Below are positions 52,910 through 61,089 of a stretch of DNA of 63,904 bases, piece after piece. The notes beneath the pieces were generated by a model. That model did not search any database. It saw nothing but the letters and a program-made list of their open reading frames with translations, and had not been told where the DNA came from. Position 1 is the stretch's first letter. Each line of letters starts with the position of its first letter. The DNA is from an uncultured Porphyromonadaceae bacterium (GTDB taxonomy: Bacteria; Bacteroidota; Bacteroidia; Bacteroidales; Muribaculaceae): NCBI GenBank assembly GCA_947175215.1, contig CAMWLR010000004.1, positions 1 to 63,904 of the forward strand, written 5' to 3'. Both the position numbers and the translations under genes were made by a program.

Positions 52910-53707
52910 TTAACGGAGAGTGAAATATCTTATTATGCGGGCAATGGCAAAAGCGGTCACCATCACCATCACGATCAGTGCCGAGCACGGCACATCGATG
53001 ACGGTGGCGAGAAAGAGCCCGGCAACGCAGCAAAGCACCGAGACGATCACCGACAGCCCCATCATGGTGGAGAACCGGCGGGCGAAAACCTCTGCCGTGA
53101 GCTGGGGCAGCGAGATCATCGACATCAGCAGCATGATACCTACCAGGCGTATCGTCAGGACAATGCAGAGAGCGACGGCAACGGTCATGGCAGTGTTGAC
53201 AGCTCGCACAGGCAGGTGGCATACACGGGCGAAATCGGGATCAAACGCACAGGCCACGATCTGCCTGTATTTCCATGCAAAGAAGCCGGCGAGCAGCAGC
53301 AGATACCCCGAGAATATCCAAAGATCAGTCGGCGATATGGTGAGAATATTACCAAAGAGGAAACTGTTTAACTCCGGTACAAATCCCGGCGTGAGAAAGA
53401 CAAACACCACGCCTATGGCCATGCCTACGGCCCACACGACAGCCACGGCTGAGTCTTCGCGGACACGATGGCGTGTCGACAGCCATTCGACACCGAGGGC
53501 CGACCCGATGGCGAACGCTCCGGCGGGGATCATCGGATTTATACCGAGAAAACAACCTAACCCCAAGCCGCCGAAGCAGGCATGGGTGATACCCCCCGAA
53601 ATCGCCACAAGGCGGCGAGTAACGATATAAGTGCCGATCATTGCGGCGGCCGCCGAGATAAGCAGCACACCGATCAGGGCGTTGACAAAGAACTGGTATT
53701 CTAACAC
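52910..53707 (-). CDS. Metal ABC transporter permease (ZnuB/MntB type)
   Basis: 265 residues with about eight membrane helices of the ABC-3 family, for zinc or manganese uptake. The core GGITHACFGGLGLGCFLGINP is the coupling region. No ATPase or binding-protein gene is adjacent, so partners must be encoded elsewhere. It lies between the unknown membrane protein and the lysozyme gene. Confidence 0.88.
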   Translation of the reverse strand: MLEYQFFVNALIGVLLISAAAAMIGTYIVTRRLVAISGGITHACFGGLGLGCFLGINPMIPAGAFAIGSALGVEWLSTRHRVREDSAVAVVWAVGMAIGVVFVFLTPGFVPELNSFLFGNILTISPTDLWIFSGYLLLLAGFFAWKYRQIVACAFDPDFARVCHLPVRAVNTAMTVAVALCIVLTIRLVGIMLLMSMISLPQLTAEVFARRFSTMMGLSVIVSVLCCVAGLFLATVIDVPCSALIVMVMVTAFAIARIIRYFTLR

Positions 53708-53720
53708 GGTTATCAGGGTT

Positions 53721-53765
53721 TATCAGAGGGTTTATCGGGGGGCTATCAGAGGGTTTATCGGGGGG
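53721..53765. repeat. Tandem 23-base repeat before the metal permease gene
   Basis: The 22 bases at 53721-53742 recur at 53744-53765 (period 23), in the leader between the unknown membrane protein and the permease start. A related partial copy is at 53711-53720. Confidence 0.75.
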
Positions 53766-53810
53766 ATTGTCAGGGAGAGAGTCGGATTTTTGAGTCGGAT
53801 ATTGTCTGTG

Positions 53811-54272
53811 TCAGCCGCGGGCGGCACGCGCCTCAGCCACTATCATCATTAATTCGTCTCTCACATCGGAGGGGAGTGTGATGCCTCGCAGCTGTATCGA
53901 CCGTGCCCACGGGGCGATGTCAGCGGGTAGCAGCGTCAGCAACACGTCGCGAAACTCCTCGATCTCGTCAGGGGTATAACTGTCGGCAGATCGACCGGCA
54001 AAACGGTCGAGCTCCTCGTCATCAAAGTACTCTATCGTCTCGCTGACCGCCGCCAACAGTGAGTCTTTGTCACAGGTAAGGTGCATACCACAACATACCT
54101 CATCGTCGATAAGGCCGGTGGGGTCCTTAGAGTCTTTAGAGTCTTTAGAGACTTTAGAGACTTTAGAGACCTTAAGGTCCTTAGGGGCATGGCGCTCATC
54201 ATAACGATGTAACAGATAGAGCGGCAGACCGACAGCGACAAGCGCACCCAATATAATAAAAAAGACAGTCAC
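53811..54272 (-). CDS. Small membrane protein with Ser-Lys repeats and CCxxH motif, unknown function
   Basis: 153 residues: an N-terminal membrane helix (2-21), a basic linker, a repeat block KVSKVSKVSKDSKDSKD (34-50), then a soluble domain that begins with EVCCGMHLTC (Cys60, Cys61, His64, Cys67), which could bind metal or a cofactor. I do not recognise a described family beyond Bacteroidetes conserved proteins near aroA. It lies between aroA (62 bases) and the metal permease gene (103 bases). Confidence 0.7.
   Translation of the reverse strand: MTVFFIILGALVAVGLPLYLLHRYDERHAPKDLKVSKVSKVSKDSKDSKDPTGLIDDEVCCGMHLTCDKDSLLAAVSETIEYFDDEELDRFAGRSADSYTPDEIEEFRDVLLTLLPADIAPWARSIQLRGITLPSDVRDELMMIVAEARAARG
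54123..54173. repeat. In-frame 9-base coding repeats
   Basis: Five or so near-identical 9-base units (coding strand TCTAAAGTC / TCTAAAGAC) encode Ser-Lys-Val or Ser-Lys-Asp triplets in the unknown membrane protein. Copy-number change would lengthen or shorten the linker without a frameshift. Confidence 0.8.
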
Positions 54273-54285
54273 AAGTTTAAGTCAG

Positions 54286-54323
54286 AGGTATGAGTGATGA
54301 GGTCAAGGTATGAGTGATGAGGT
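54286..54323. repeat. Two 18-base direct repeats
   Basis: AGGTATGAGTGATGAGGT at 54286-54303 recurs at 54306-54323 (period 20), filling the gap between aroA and the unknown membrane protein. Confidence 0.75.
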
Positions 54324-54334
54324 TGGAGGTGGGG

Positions 54335-55660
54335 TCAGTCGGCATCATCGACGGTTGGGGTGTCGATGGGGAGAGAGGGGTCGACGGTGCGGAATCCTAA
54401 TGACCTCAGAGCGTCCCAAAATCCGGGATAGGATTTTGCAACGCAGTCGGCCTCCTTGACAACAATACCGGGAATATAGGCCGCCACGGGGGCAAAGGCC
54501 ATCGCCATGCGGTGATCGGCATGGGTGTCAAACTCGGGGAGGGAGACAATGGGGTGTCGTTTCCCCTCCCATTCTATGCCGTAATCGCGGATTTTGTCGA
54601 GGCGGCAACCTACCTTGTCCATCTCGTCGACCAATGTCTGCAAGCGGTCACACTCCTTGATTGAGAGTGATCCAAGACCGGTGAACTTAAAGGGTACACC
54701 GAGCATGCAGCAGGTGACGGTCAGAGCCGGGGCGAGATCGGGATTTTCATACAGGTCGAGGTCGAGACGTCCGTACACCTCGGGTGACGGGGATAGGGAG
54801 AGTGCGCCGACGGTATCTTCTGACGGTTGGGTCAGCACTCCGAGAGATTCAAAATAACGGGCAGTAACGGCATCGCCCTGGATCGACTCTTCGGGTAAGA
54901 GCAACGGTATATCCCCCTCGCCGCGCAGGGTTACCCATCCGGCAGTTAGCGCCACGACCTCATACCAGAAGGATGCGGCCGACCAGTCAGCCTCGGGTGA
55001 GGGTGTCGCGGGATGATATGTCCCCGGCTTGACAGTGGCAGAGAGGGGTAATAACTCGACCTCAGCACCGTACCGCTGCATCATCGCAGCCGTCATCTTT
55101 ATATAAGGGAGCGAGGCGGGTTCGCCGTCAAAGCGGATTTTAAGCCCGAGATTCATGCGCGGTGCCACCAGCATAAGGGCCGAAATAAACTGAGAGGAAA
55201 CGGTGGCATTGATCAGCACTTCGCCACCGACCAGTTCACCCCCCGATATGCGCAGCGGGGCATACCCCTCGCGGTCGACATAATCGATGGTCGCCCCACA
55301 TTTTTTGAGCGCCTCGACAAGGTCACCGACCGGACGGCAGAGCACACCGGGGAGGCCCGTGAGTATCGCCTGACAACCGGGCTGCGAGGCGATGACAGCC
55401 GTTAGAAAACGCAGGGCGGTGGCTGACTCACCAACATTTATCTCGATGCGTCCCCCCCCGGATGTGCTGATGGCACCGAGGGCCTGACGCATCACCCTGA
55501 TATCGTCACACTCGTCAGCCTCATCGGGTGCGGCAAGGGGTGTGACACCGGGGGTGAGCATATCAAGCACCAGGCGTCGGTTAAGTATCGACTTTGAGGC
55601 GGGGAGGGTCACCACCCCATCCTCTATCAGTTCTTCGGGGGGATATATTCTGTAATCCAC
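54335..55660 (-). CDS. aroA: 3-phosphoshikimate 1-carboxyvinyltransferase (EPSP synthase)
   Basis: Sixth step of the shikimate pathway: adds enolpyruvate from PEP to shikimate-3-phosphate. The fold is the two-lobed six-repeat type; LPASKSILNRRL, NVGESATALRFL, EADWSAAS and THADHRMAMAFA mark the substrate and PEP sites. 441 residues is normal. It follows the PatB-type gene by 23 bases. aroB is 5.4 kb away in a different unit. Confidence 0.95.
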   Translation of the reverse strand: MDYRIYPPEELIEDGVVTLPASKSILNRRLVLDMLTPGVTPLAAPDEADECDDIRVMRQALGAISTSGGGRIEINVGESATALRFLTAVIASQPGCQAILTGLPGVLCRPVGDLVEALKKCGATIDYVDREGYAPLRISGGELVGGEVLINATVSSQFISALMLVAPRMNLGLKIRFDGEPASLPYIKMTAAMMQRYGAEVELLPLSATVKPGTYHPATPSPEADWSAASFWYEVVALTAGWVTLRGEGDIPLLLPEESIQGDAVTARYFESLGVLTQPSEDTVGALSLSPSPEVYGRLDLDLYENPDLAPALTVTCCMLGVPFKFTGLGSLSIKECDRLQTLVDEMDKVGCRLDKIRDYGIEWEGKRHPIVSLPEFDTHADHRMAMAFAPVAAYIPGIVVKEADCVAKSYPGFWDALRSLGFRTVDPSLPIDTPTVDDAD

Positions 55661-55683
55661 TTGAGGGGAAATTATGCAGGTTA

Positions 55684-56880
55684 TTAGTTGACATTAACGG
55701 CGACCTCGATCTGATTGACAGCCTCCTCGAGACGCCGGAGAGCAGCGAGCAGGCATGTGCGGGGGGTAGCCACATTGACACGCATGAATCCGTGACCTTC
55801 GCTGCCAAACATCTCGCCGTCGTTGAGTGCGAGATGTGCCCGGTTGACCACCAGATCGACAAGCTGGTCATGCGATAGAGAAAGCTTGCGGAAATCCATC
55901 CACACCAGGAAAGAAGCCTGCGGCTTGATCATCCCCACCGACGGCACACGTTCGGCAAGAAAGTCGCTGACCATGCGTATATTCTCCTCGATATATGCCA
56001 TCGCCTCTGTGAGCCAACGACCGCCGTTGCGATATGCGGCCTCAGTGCCGATTGTCGAGACAAAAGTAGGTGTAGAGAACTCATTGACCTCGAGCCATTC
56101 ATAGAAATCGTGGCGCAGTTCGGGGTTCTTGATCACACACCACGATGAGACCAGGCCGGGGATATTGAATGTCTTTGAGGGTGCCCCGAAGGTCACAGCC
56201 ACAGCAGCGCAGTCATCGCTGCAGGCGGCAAACGGATAGTGAGGCTTGCCGTGCAACACCAGGTCACCGTGTATCTCGTCAGAGACGCATACCACCCCAC
56301 CCTCGCGGCAGATGCGGCCGACCTCGGCAAGGGTCTCGCGCGACCATTGTATACCCACGGGGTTGTGAGGGTTACAGAGTATCATCATGGCGGGATGATG
56401 CTCTTTGACAAGTCTCTCGAGTCCGGCGAGATCCATCTCGTAGTTACCCTCGTGGGTGAGCACCAACGGGTTGGCGAGCACCTCGCGGCCGTTACCCTCG
56501 ATGACTCGCTTGAACGGGTGATAGACCGGCGGCTGTATTATAATCTTGTCACCCTTGCGCGAGAAGTGGTTGACGGCATAACCGATACCCTTGACAACGC
56601 CCGGTACAAAGGTGAGTTCTTCGCGCTTTACCTCAAAATCGTGTCGGTCGTCAAGCCAGTTGATTATTGACTCCCAATAGCTGTCGGGCGCGACGGCATA
56701 GCCGTAGATCGGATGCTCGATGCGCTCATGCAGCGCACGGGTTATCTCGGGGCAGACGGCGAAATCCATGTCGGCGATCCACAGCGGGGTGAGATCAGAT
56801 GTGCCGAAGAGTTGCTGCAGTTCGGCGAGCTTTGCACAGCCCGTGCCGTGGCGGTCTATGACCTTGTCAAAATCATACAT
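55684..56880 (-). CDS. patB: MalY/PatB-family PLP-dependent cystathionine beta-lyase/aminotransferase
   Basis: Cleaves C-S bonds of cystathionine or related substrates. PLP lysine in FGAPSKTFNIPGL, preceded by CVSDEIHGDL and LCNPHNPVGIQW. The N-terminal PLWIADMDFAVCPEI is typical of MalY/PatB rather than of true aminotransferases. 398 residues. It is the first gene of the run into aroA and beyond. The sequence does not tell whether methionine synthesis or cysteine breakdown is its main role. Confidence 0.9.
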   Translation of the reverse strand: MYDFDKVIDRHGTGCAKLAELQQLFGTSDLTPLWIADMDFAVCPEITRALHERIEHPIYGYAVAPDSYWESIINWLDDRHDFEVKREELTFVPGVVKGIGYAVNHFSRKGDKIIIQPPVYHPFKRVIEGNGREVLANPLVLTHEGNYEMDLAGLERLVKEHHPAMMILCNPHNPVGIQWSRETLAEVGRICREGGVVCVSDEIHGDLVLHGKPHYPFAACSDDCAAVAVTFGAPSKTFNIPGLVSSWCVIKNPELRHDFYEWLEVNEFSTPTFVSTIGTEAAYRNGGRWLTEAMAYIEENIRMVSDFLAERVPSVGMIKPQASFLVWMDFRKLSLSHDQLVDLVVNRAHLALNDGEMFGSEGHGFMRVNVATPRTCLLAALRRLEEAVNQIEVAVNVN

Positions 56881-56947
56881 AGGTGTGGATAATTGATGAT
56901 AATGATGGTGTTGATTCGGTATTTATTTTAAGGTGTGGCAAGTAATA

Positions 56948-58654
56948 TCAATATCTGAATGATGACCCGCCCAGGAACTCTCTCAGAAGCGATGTCGGGG
57001 GGATAGACTTCTCACCTATCGGCAGGAAATACCCCAGGAAACGTCTCAAACGGTATGCCTCGGCATATTCGGGACAATCATTGGGGACTTCGCGCAATAT
57101 CGCCTCGGCGTAATCTTTCATCACGCCGAGCTCAAAGATGAGCGATGAGTTGAAAGTCGAGTCTGCGTTCTCCTGATAAGGGAATATCCACCGTTCCTCG
57201 CCTCGCCGCACGCTCGCCCACCGGCGCAGGGTCTCGACAGCCGATGCTCCGCGATATTTATGGTCGCGGATGATACGGCGCAGCAGACGGTTGTCAGTGG
57301 TGGGTATCCAGTTATGGTCATCGATCGAGAGTGTGGTCAGGGCCGAGACATATACGCGATATTTCATCTTCTCATCAATCGAGGCTGTCAGCTCGGGGTT
57401 GAGACCGTGGATACCCTCGAGCAGCAGTATGGTGTTAGGGCCGAGCCGCAGGCGGTCACCCTTATACTGCCTCTGTCCGCTCTCAAAGTTATATGTGGGT
57501 AACTCTACCTCCTCACCTCTCAGCAGAGCCGCCAGATCGGCATTGAATTGCGCCAGGTCGAGGGCGTAAAGTGACTCATAGTCATAATCGCCCGTGTGGT
57601 CGCGGGGTGTCTGATCACGGTTGACAAAGTAGTTGTCGAGCGAGATCATGCGCGGTTCGAGCAGGTTTGTCAGCAAATAGATAGCCAGGCGTTTGGTAAA
57701 TGTTGTCTTGCCCGAAGATGACGGCCCGGCCACGAGCACTACCCTCGCGCCTCCCTCATGATAGCGGCTGCTGATCTCGTCGGCGATAGAGGCGATCTTC
57801 TTGTCATGTAGCGCCTCGGCGACATTTATAAGACGGGCAGTCGAGTTGCTGATGACCGCCTTGTTGAGCTCGCCGACATTGCTGACGCCGATGATGCGGT
57901 TAAAACGCAGGTTTTCGTTAAAGGCCTCATACATCTTCTCCATCGCCACCGGTTCGGCCTGACGGGCCGGGTCGGTGCGGTCGATGCCAAGCAACAGGAA
58001 TCCCTTTTTATACAGTGCCAGCGAGAATATATTTATAACGCCGGTCGAGGGGGCCAACGCGCCGTAATAGCTGTCGAGGGTGTCGCCCAGACGGTAGACG
58101 GTGGTGTAGAGGTCATGCAGGGTAGAGAGCAACTCTACCTTGTCAAACAACCCCTCCTGACGGAATTTCACCGAGATGTCGCGGGTGAGCCGCTCTTTGC
58201 GGATAAACGGCATATCGGCGTCACGCAGCCTGCGCATGACCTGCTCAAGCGAGGCAAGTAACCCGGGGGTTATCTCCACCGGCGTCTCCTGACCACCGTC
58301 AGTGCCGGGTGAGAACAGGCGGCAATACCATCCCCCCGAGATCGAGTGGACGATGCGCAACCTCGCGGCGGGGAGCACCTCTCGCACGGCGCAATAGAGC
58401 ATCATACAGAGCGAACGGGTGTAGACCCTGAATCCCGAGGCCGAACTGCGGTCGAGAAACTTCACCATCTTGGGGGCGAACACCTGATATTGCAGCGGCT
58501 CATTCTTGTTGTTGACCATCGCGCAGATCTCGGGAAATTTCAGACCCAAGGTGTCATGCCCGATCTTGCGGGCGAGCTGACCGAGGGTCTCCCCTCCGTC
58601 AATGTCGATATATGTGCCGGTGTTCTCGCAAAAAATCTTCAGTCTGTCGCTCAT
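56948..58654 (-). CDS. TGS-domain nucleoside kinase (uridine kinase-like)
   Basis: 568 residues. An N-terminal TGS/threonyl-tRNA synthetase-like part (LGQLARKIGHDTLGLKFPEI) is followed by a P-loop kinase with VLVAGPSSSGKTTFTKRL (Walker A), ISLDNYF and LLLEGIHGLNPEL, as in uridine kinases. Such fusions are widespread in Bacteroidetes and Firmicutes and their true substrate is not settled. The gene is a single unit with its own promoter box. Confidence 0.88.
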   Translation of the reverse strand: MSDRLKIFCENTGTYIDIDGGETLGQLARKIGHDTLGLKFPEICAMVNNKNEPLQYQVFAPKMVKFLDRSSASGFRVYTRSLCMMLYCAVREVLPAARLRIVHSISGGWYCRLFSPGTDGGQETPVEITPGLLASLEQVMRRLRDADMPFIRKERLTRDISVKFRQEGLFDKVELLSTLHDLYTTVYRLGDTLDSYYGALAPSTGVINIFSLALYKKGFLLLGIDRTDPARQAEPVAMEKMYEAFNENLRFNRIIGVSNVGELNKAVISNSTARLINVAEALHDKKIASIADEISSRYHEGGARVVLVAGPSSSGKTTFTKRLAIYLLTNLLEPRMISLDNYFVNRDQTPRDHTGDYDYESLYALDLAQFNADLAALLRGEEVELPTYNFESGQRQYKGDRLRLGPNTILLLEGIHGLNPELTASIDEKMKYRVYVSALTTLSIDDHNWIPTTDNRLLRRIIRDHKYRGASAVETLRRWASVRRGEERWIFPYQENADSTFNSSLIFELGVMKDYAEAILREVPNDCPEYAEAYRLRRFLGYFLPIGEKSIPPTSLLREFLGGSSFRY

Positions 58655-58683
58655 ATATTATATATCTATTGATGCTTTGCTGA

Positions 58684-58691
58684 CAAAGTTA
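58684..58691 (-). promoter_or_regulatory. Promoter -7 box of the nucleoside kinase gene
   Basis: TAACTTTG on the minus strand matches TAnnTTTG and leaves a leader of about 24 bases. Confidence 0.55.
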
Positions 58692-58725
58692 CAAATTTTT
58701 TTGGAGAAACGATACCCATGTCGCA

Positions 58726-59670
58726 TCAGAATGTAATCATACATGAGAGGCCCGCCGAGGTGGTGGAGGCGTAGGGGAGTGCGAAGTATGTTACGCCGCT
58801 TTTAGCACTGCCGTCAGTGAGCGGCAGGTCGGGGTCAACCGTTGGAGAGAGGGGGGTGAGCAGACGGTCGCGGTGCATTGCGGCCCGTTTACGGAAGATT
58901 TTGGGGTAGAGCCAGTAGGCAAACGCCGTCGACATATAGCCGAGCGCGGCACCGGCCACCACGTCATTGATCCAGTGACGGTTGTTATAGATGCGCATAT
59001 ACCCCACGGCGATGGCACAGGCATAACCTGCCACACCGATCCATTTGTTGGTGTGCCAATATTCGCGGCGCAGACACTCCGCGCCGACAAAGGCCGTACC
59101 GGTGTGTCCCGAGGGGAACGAATTGAGCGCCTCCGTATTGGGGCGTTGCTCATTAAATGCCATCTTCATCACATTGTTGACCACCGCAAATGTGGCATAG
59201 CTCATCGCCAGCAATATCGTGCGGTCGAGCAGATTATGCTCACCCTTGACGCCGCAGAAATAGATGCCGTAAGAGGCCGCGATCGGCAGATATTGCAGAT
59301 AATTGTCTACCTCGGTGCGCGGCTGCCCCGTCTTGTTGGCCATCTGAGACTGCACCCAGTGACGCGCCTGCACAAGTTTGGGCGTACCCACAAACAGCGC
59401 CGAAGCCGTGAACACCCCCGCCGGTATTGCAAACTGCTGCCAATGGAAGTCATGCGTATCATCAATGCGCACGCCGACTGTACTCTCCCTCAAATCAGAC
59501 ACCGCTACTATCGTATCATTATAATTCTCATCTGGGGTCAGTGTCGGGTCAACAATCACCACCACCGTGTCACTCACCTCAACGTCAGGCGATATATTTA
59601 CGTCACGTTCAGTGGCCATAACAGTAACCACAGCCATAACAGCCAACAGAGTTAACAATAAATGTCTCAC
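58726..59670 (-). CDS. PAP2-family membrane phosphatase
   Basis: 314 residues with a signal peptide, a periplasmic N-terminal stretch and a four- to six-helix phosphatase core. The three PAP2 motifs are KMAFNEQRP, PSGHTGTAF and YNNRHWINDVVAG. Likely substrates are lipid phosphates such as undecaprenyl or phosphatidylglycerol phosphate, or lipid A phosphates. It is a single gene; the C-terminal 40 residues are unique. Confidence 0.87.
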   Translation of the reverse strand: MRHLLLTLLAVMAVVTVMATERDVNISPDVEVSDTVVVIVDPTLTPDENYNDTIVAVSDLRESTVGVRIDDTHDFHWQQFAIPAGVFTASALFVGTPKLVQARHWVQSQMANKTGQPRTEVDNYLQYLPIAASYGIYFCGVKGEHNLLDRTILLAMSYATFAVVNNVMKMAFNEQRPNTEALNSFPSGHTGTAFVGAECLRREYWHTNKWIGVAGYACAIAVGYMRIYNNRHWINDVVAGAALGYMSTAFAYWLYPKIFRKRAAMHRDRLLTPLSPTVDPDLPLTDGSAKSGVTYFALPYASTTSAGLSCMITF

Positions 59671-59813
59671 GATAACTTATATATTTCTGCACTAATTTTG
59701 GATGAATGCAAATTTCGTCAGAATACTCGGATTGTGCAAGAAATAACGGTTAAATCATGCTATGTGGCTTATCACAGACAATGACGGAGGTTGGTGGTTA
59801 GACAAATTATTAG

Positions 59814-59821
59814 TAAGTTTG
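59814..59821 (+). promoter_or_regulatory. Promoter -7 box touching the start of the SpmAB gene
   Basis: TAAGTTTG is an exact -7 box ending only four bases before the ATG at 59826. Transcription would start at or very near the start codon, so the mRNA may be leaderless. Confidence 0.55.
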
Positions 59822-59825
59822 CAGT

Positions 59826-61058
59826 ATGGCTTTGAATTATATCTGGATAGCATTCTTTCTGGTGGCTTTTGTGGTCGCCGTGTACCGGTCGGTGTTTTGC
59901 GGCGAACCGGGGATCTGGAGCGAGATCATGGGGTCATCGTTCTCGTCGGCGGCCACGGCTTTTGAGATTTCGCTGGGTCTGACCGGCATTCTGTCACTGT
60001 GGCTCGGGCTGATGAAGATTGGCGAGCGCGCCGGGGTGATCGGTTTTTTCGGTCGGCTGATCTCGCCGCTGTTCTGTCGCCTGTTTCCGGGCGTGCCCAA
60101 GGGTCACCCCGCCATGGGATCGATATTCATGAATGTCTCGGCCAATATGCTCGGCCTCGACAATGCGGCCACTCCGTTGGGCCTTAAGGCGATGCAAGAG
60201 TTGCAGACCCTTAACCGCGAGAAAGACACGGCCACAGATGCGATGATCATGTTCCTGGTGCTCAATGCCTCGGGGCTATGTTTCATCCCTATCTCGATAA
60301 TGATGTACCGCGCCCAGGCGGGGGCAGCAAACCCCACTGATGTCTTTCTGCCGATATTGACGGCGACGTTTGTCTCGACGTTGGTGGGTATCGTGGCGCT
60401 CTGTATCAGACAGCGCATACGATTGCTCGACCCGGTGCTTTTGGCGTGGCTCGGGGGGATGCTGGCCCTGGTGGGGGCGATAATATGGGTCTTCTCGGGG
60501 ATGGATGGCGAGCGCGTTGAGCTTTACTCGTCATTGGTGGCCAATGCGCTGCTGTTCGGGGTGATAGTGCTGTTTCTCTGCGCGGGACTGTGGCGGCGCA
60601 TAAACGTCTACGACACCTTTATCGAGGGAGCGAAAGAGGGGTTTAAAACCGCCGTGACGATCATCCCCTATCTTGTGGCCATTCTGGTGGCGATAGGTGT
60701 ATTCAGGGCCTCGGGAGCGATGGGCCTGCTGACCGAGTGGATGGAGATGGCAGTGGGGGCGTGCGGGCTTGACACCGAATGGGTCGAGGCGTTGCCCACG
60801 GCATTGATGAAGCCGCTGAGCGGCAGCGGGTCGCGCGGACTGATGGTTGACCTGATGAGTACTCACGGGGCCGATGCCTTTGTGTCGCGCGTATCGGCGG
60901 CGATACAGGGGTCGACCGATACGATGTTTTATGTGCTGGCGGTTTATTTCGGATCGGTGGGGATACGCAAGACACGCTACGCCGTGCCGTATGCCCTGCT
61001 GGCAGATGTCAGCGGATCAGTCGCGGGGATTTTCGCGGCCTACATCTTCTTTGGATAA
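59826..61058 (+). CDS. SpmA-SpmB fusion, nucleoside-recognition (Gate) domain membrane protein
   Basis: 410 residues with about ten membrane helices. The first half resembles SpmA (GIWSEIMGSSFSSAATAFEI and NMLGLDNAATPLG), the second SpmB (KPLSGSGSRGLMVDL and AAIQGSTDTMFYVLAVYFGSVG); in spore formers these are separate spore-maturation genes. Here, in a non-sporulating lineage, the role is unknown, perhaps transport. The N-terminal helix requires the start at 59826. Confidence 0.88.
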   Translation: MALNYIWIAFFLVAFVVAVYRSVFCGEPGIWSEIMGSSFSSAATAFEISLGLTGILSLWLGLMKIGERAGVIGFFGRLISPLFCRLFPGVPKGHPAMGSIFMNVSANMLGLDNAATPLGLKAMQELQTLNREKDTATDAMIMFLVLNASGLCFIPISIMMYRAQAGAANPTDVFLPILTATFVSTLVGIVALCIRQRIRLLDPVLLAWLGGMLALVGAIIWVFSGMDGERVELYSSLVANALLFGVIVLFLCAGLWRRINVYDTFIEGAKEGFKTAVTIIPYLVAILVAIGVFRASGAMGLLTEWMEMAVGACGLDTEWVEALPTALMKPLSGSGSRGLMVDLMSTHGADAFVSRVSAAIQGSTDTMFYVLAVYFGSVGIRKTRYAVPYALLADVSGSVAGIFAAYIFFG

Positions 61059-61089
61059 GGGGCAATGGCTTTTTTGTTAAGGGTCAACC

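Noticed and set aside
56884-56892. Perfect DnaA box TGTGGATAA before the patB gene
   Set aside because: A single 9-base match is expected by chance about once in such a window; there is no box cluster, AT-rich unwinding element or dnaA gene, so I do not call an origin.
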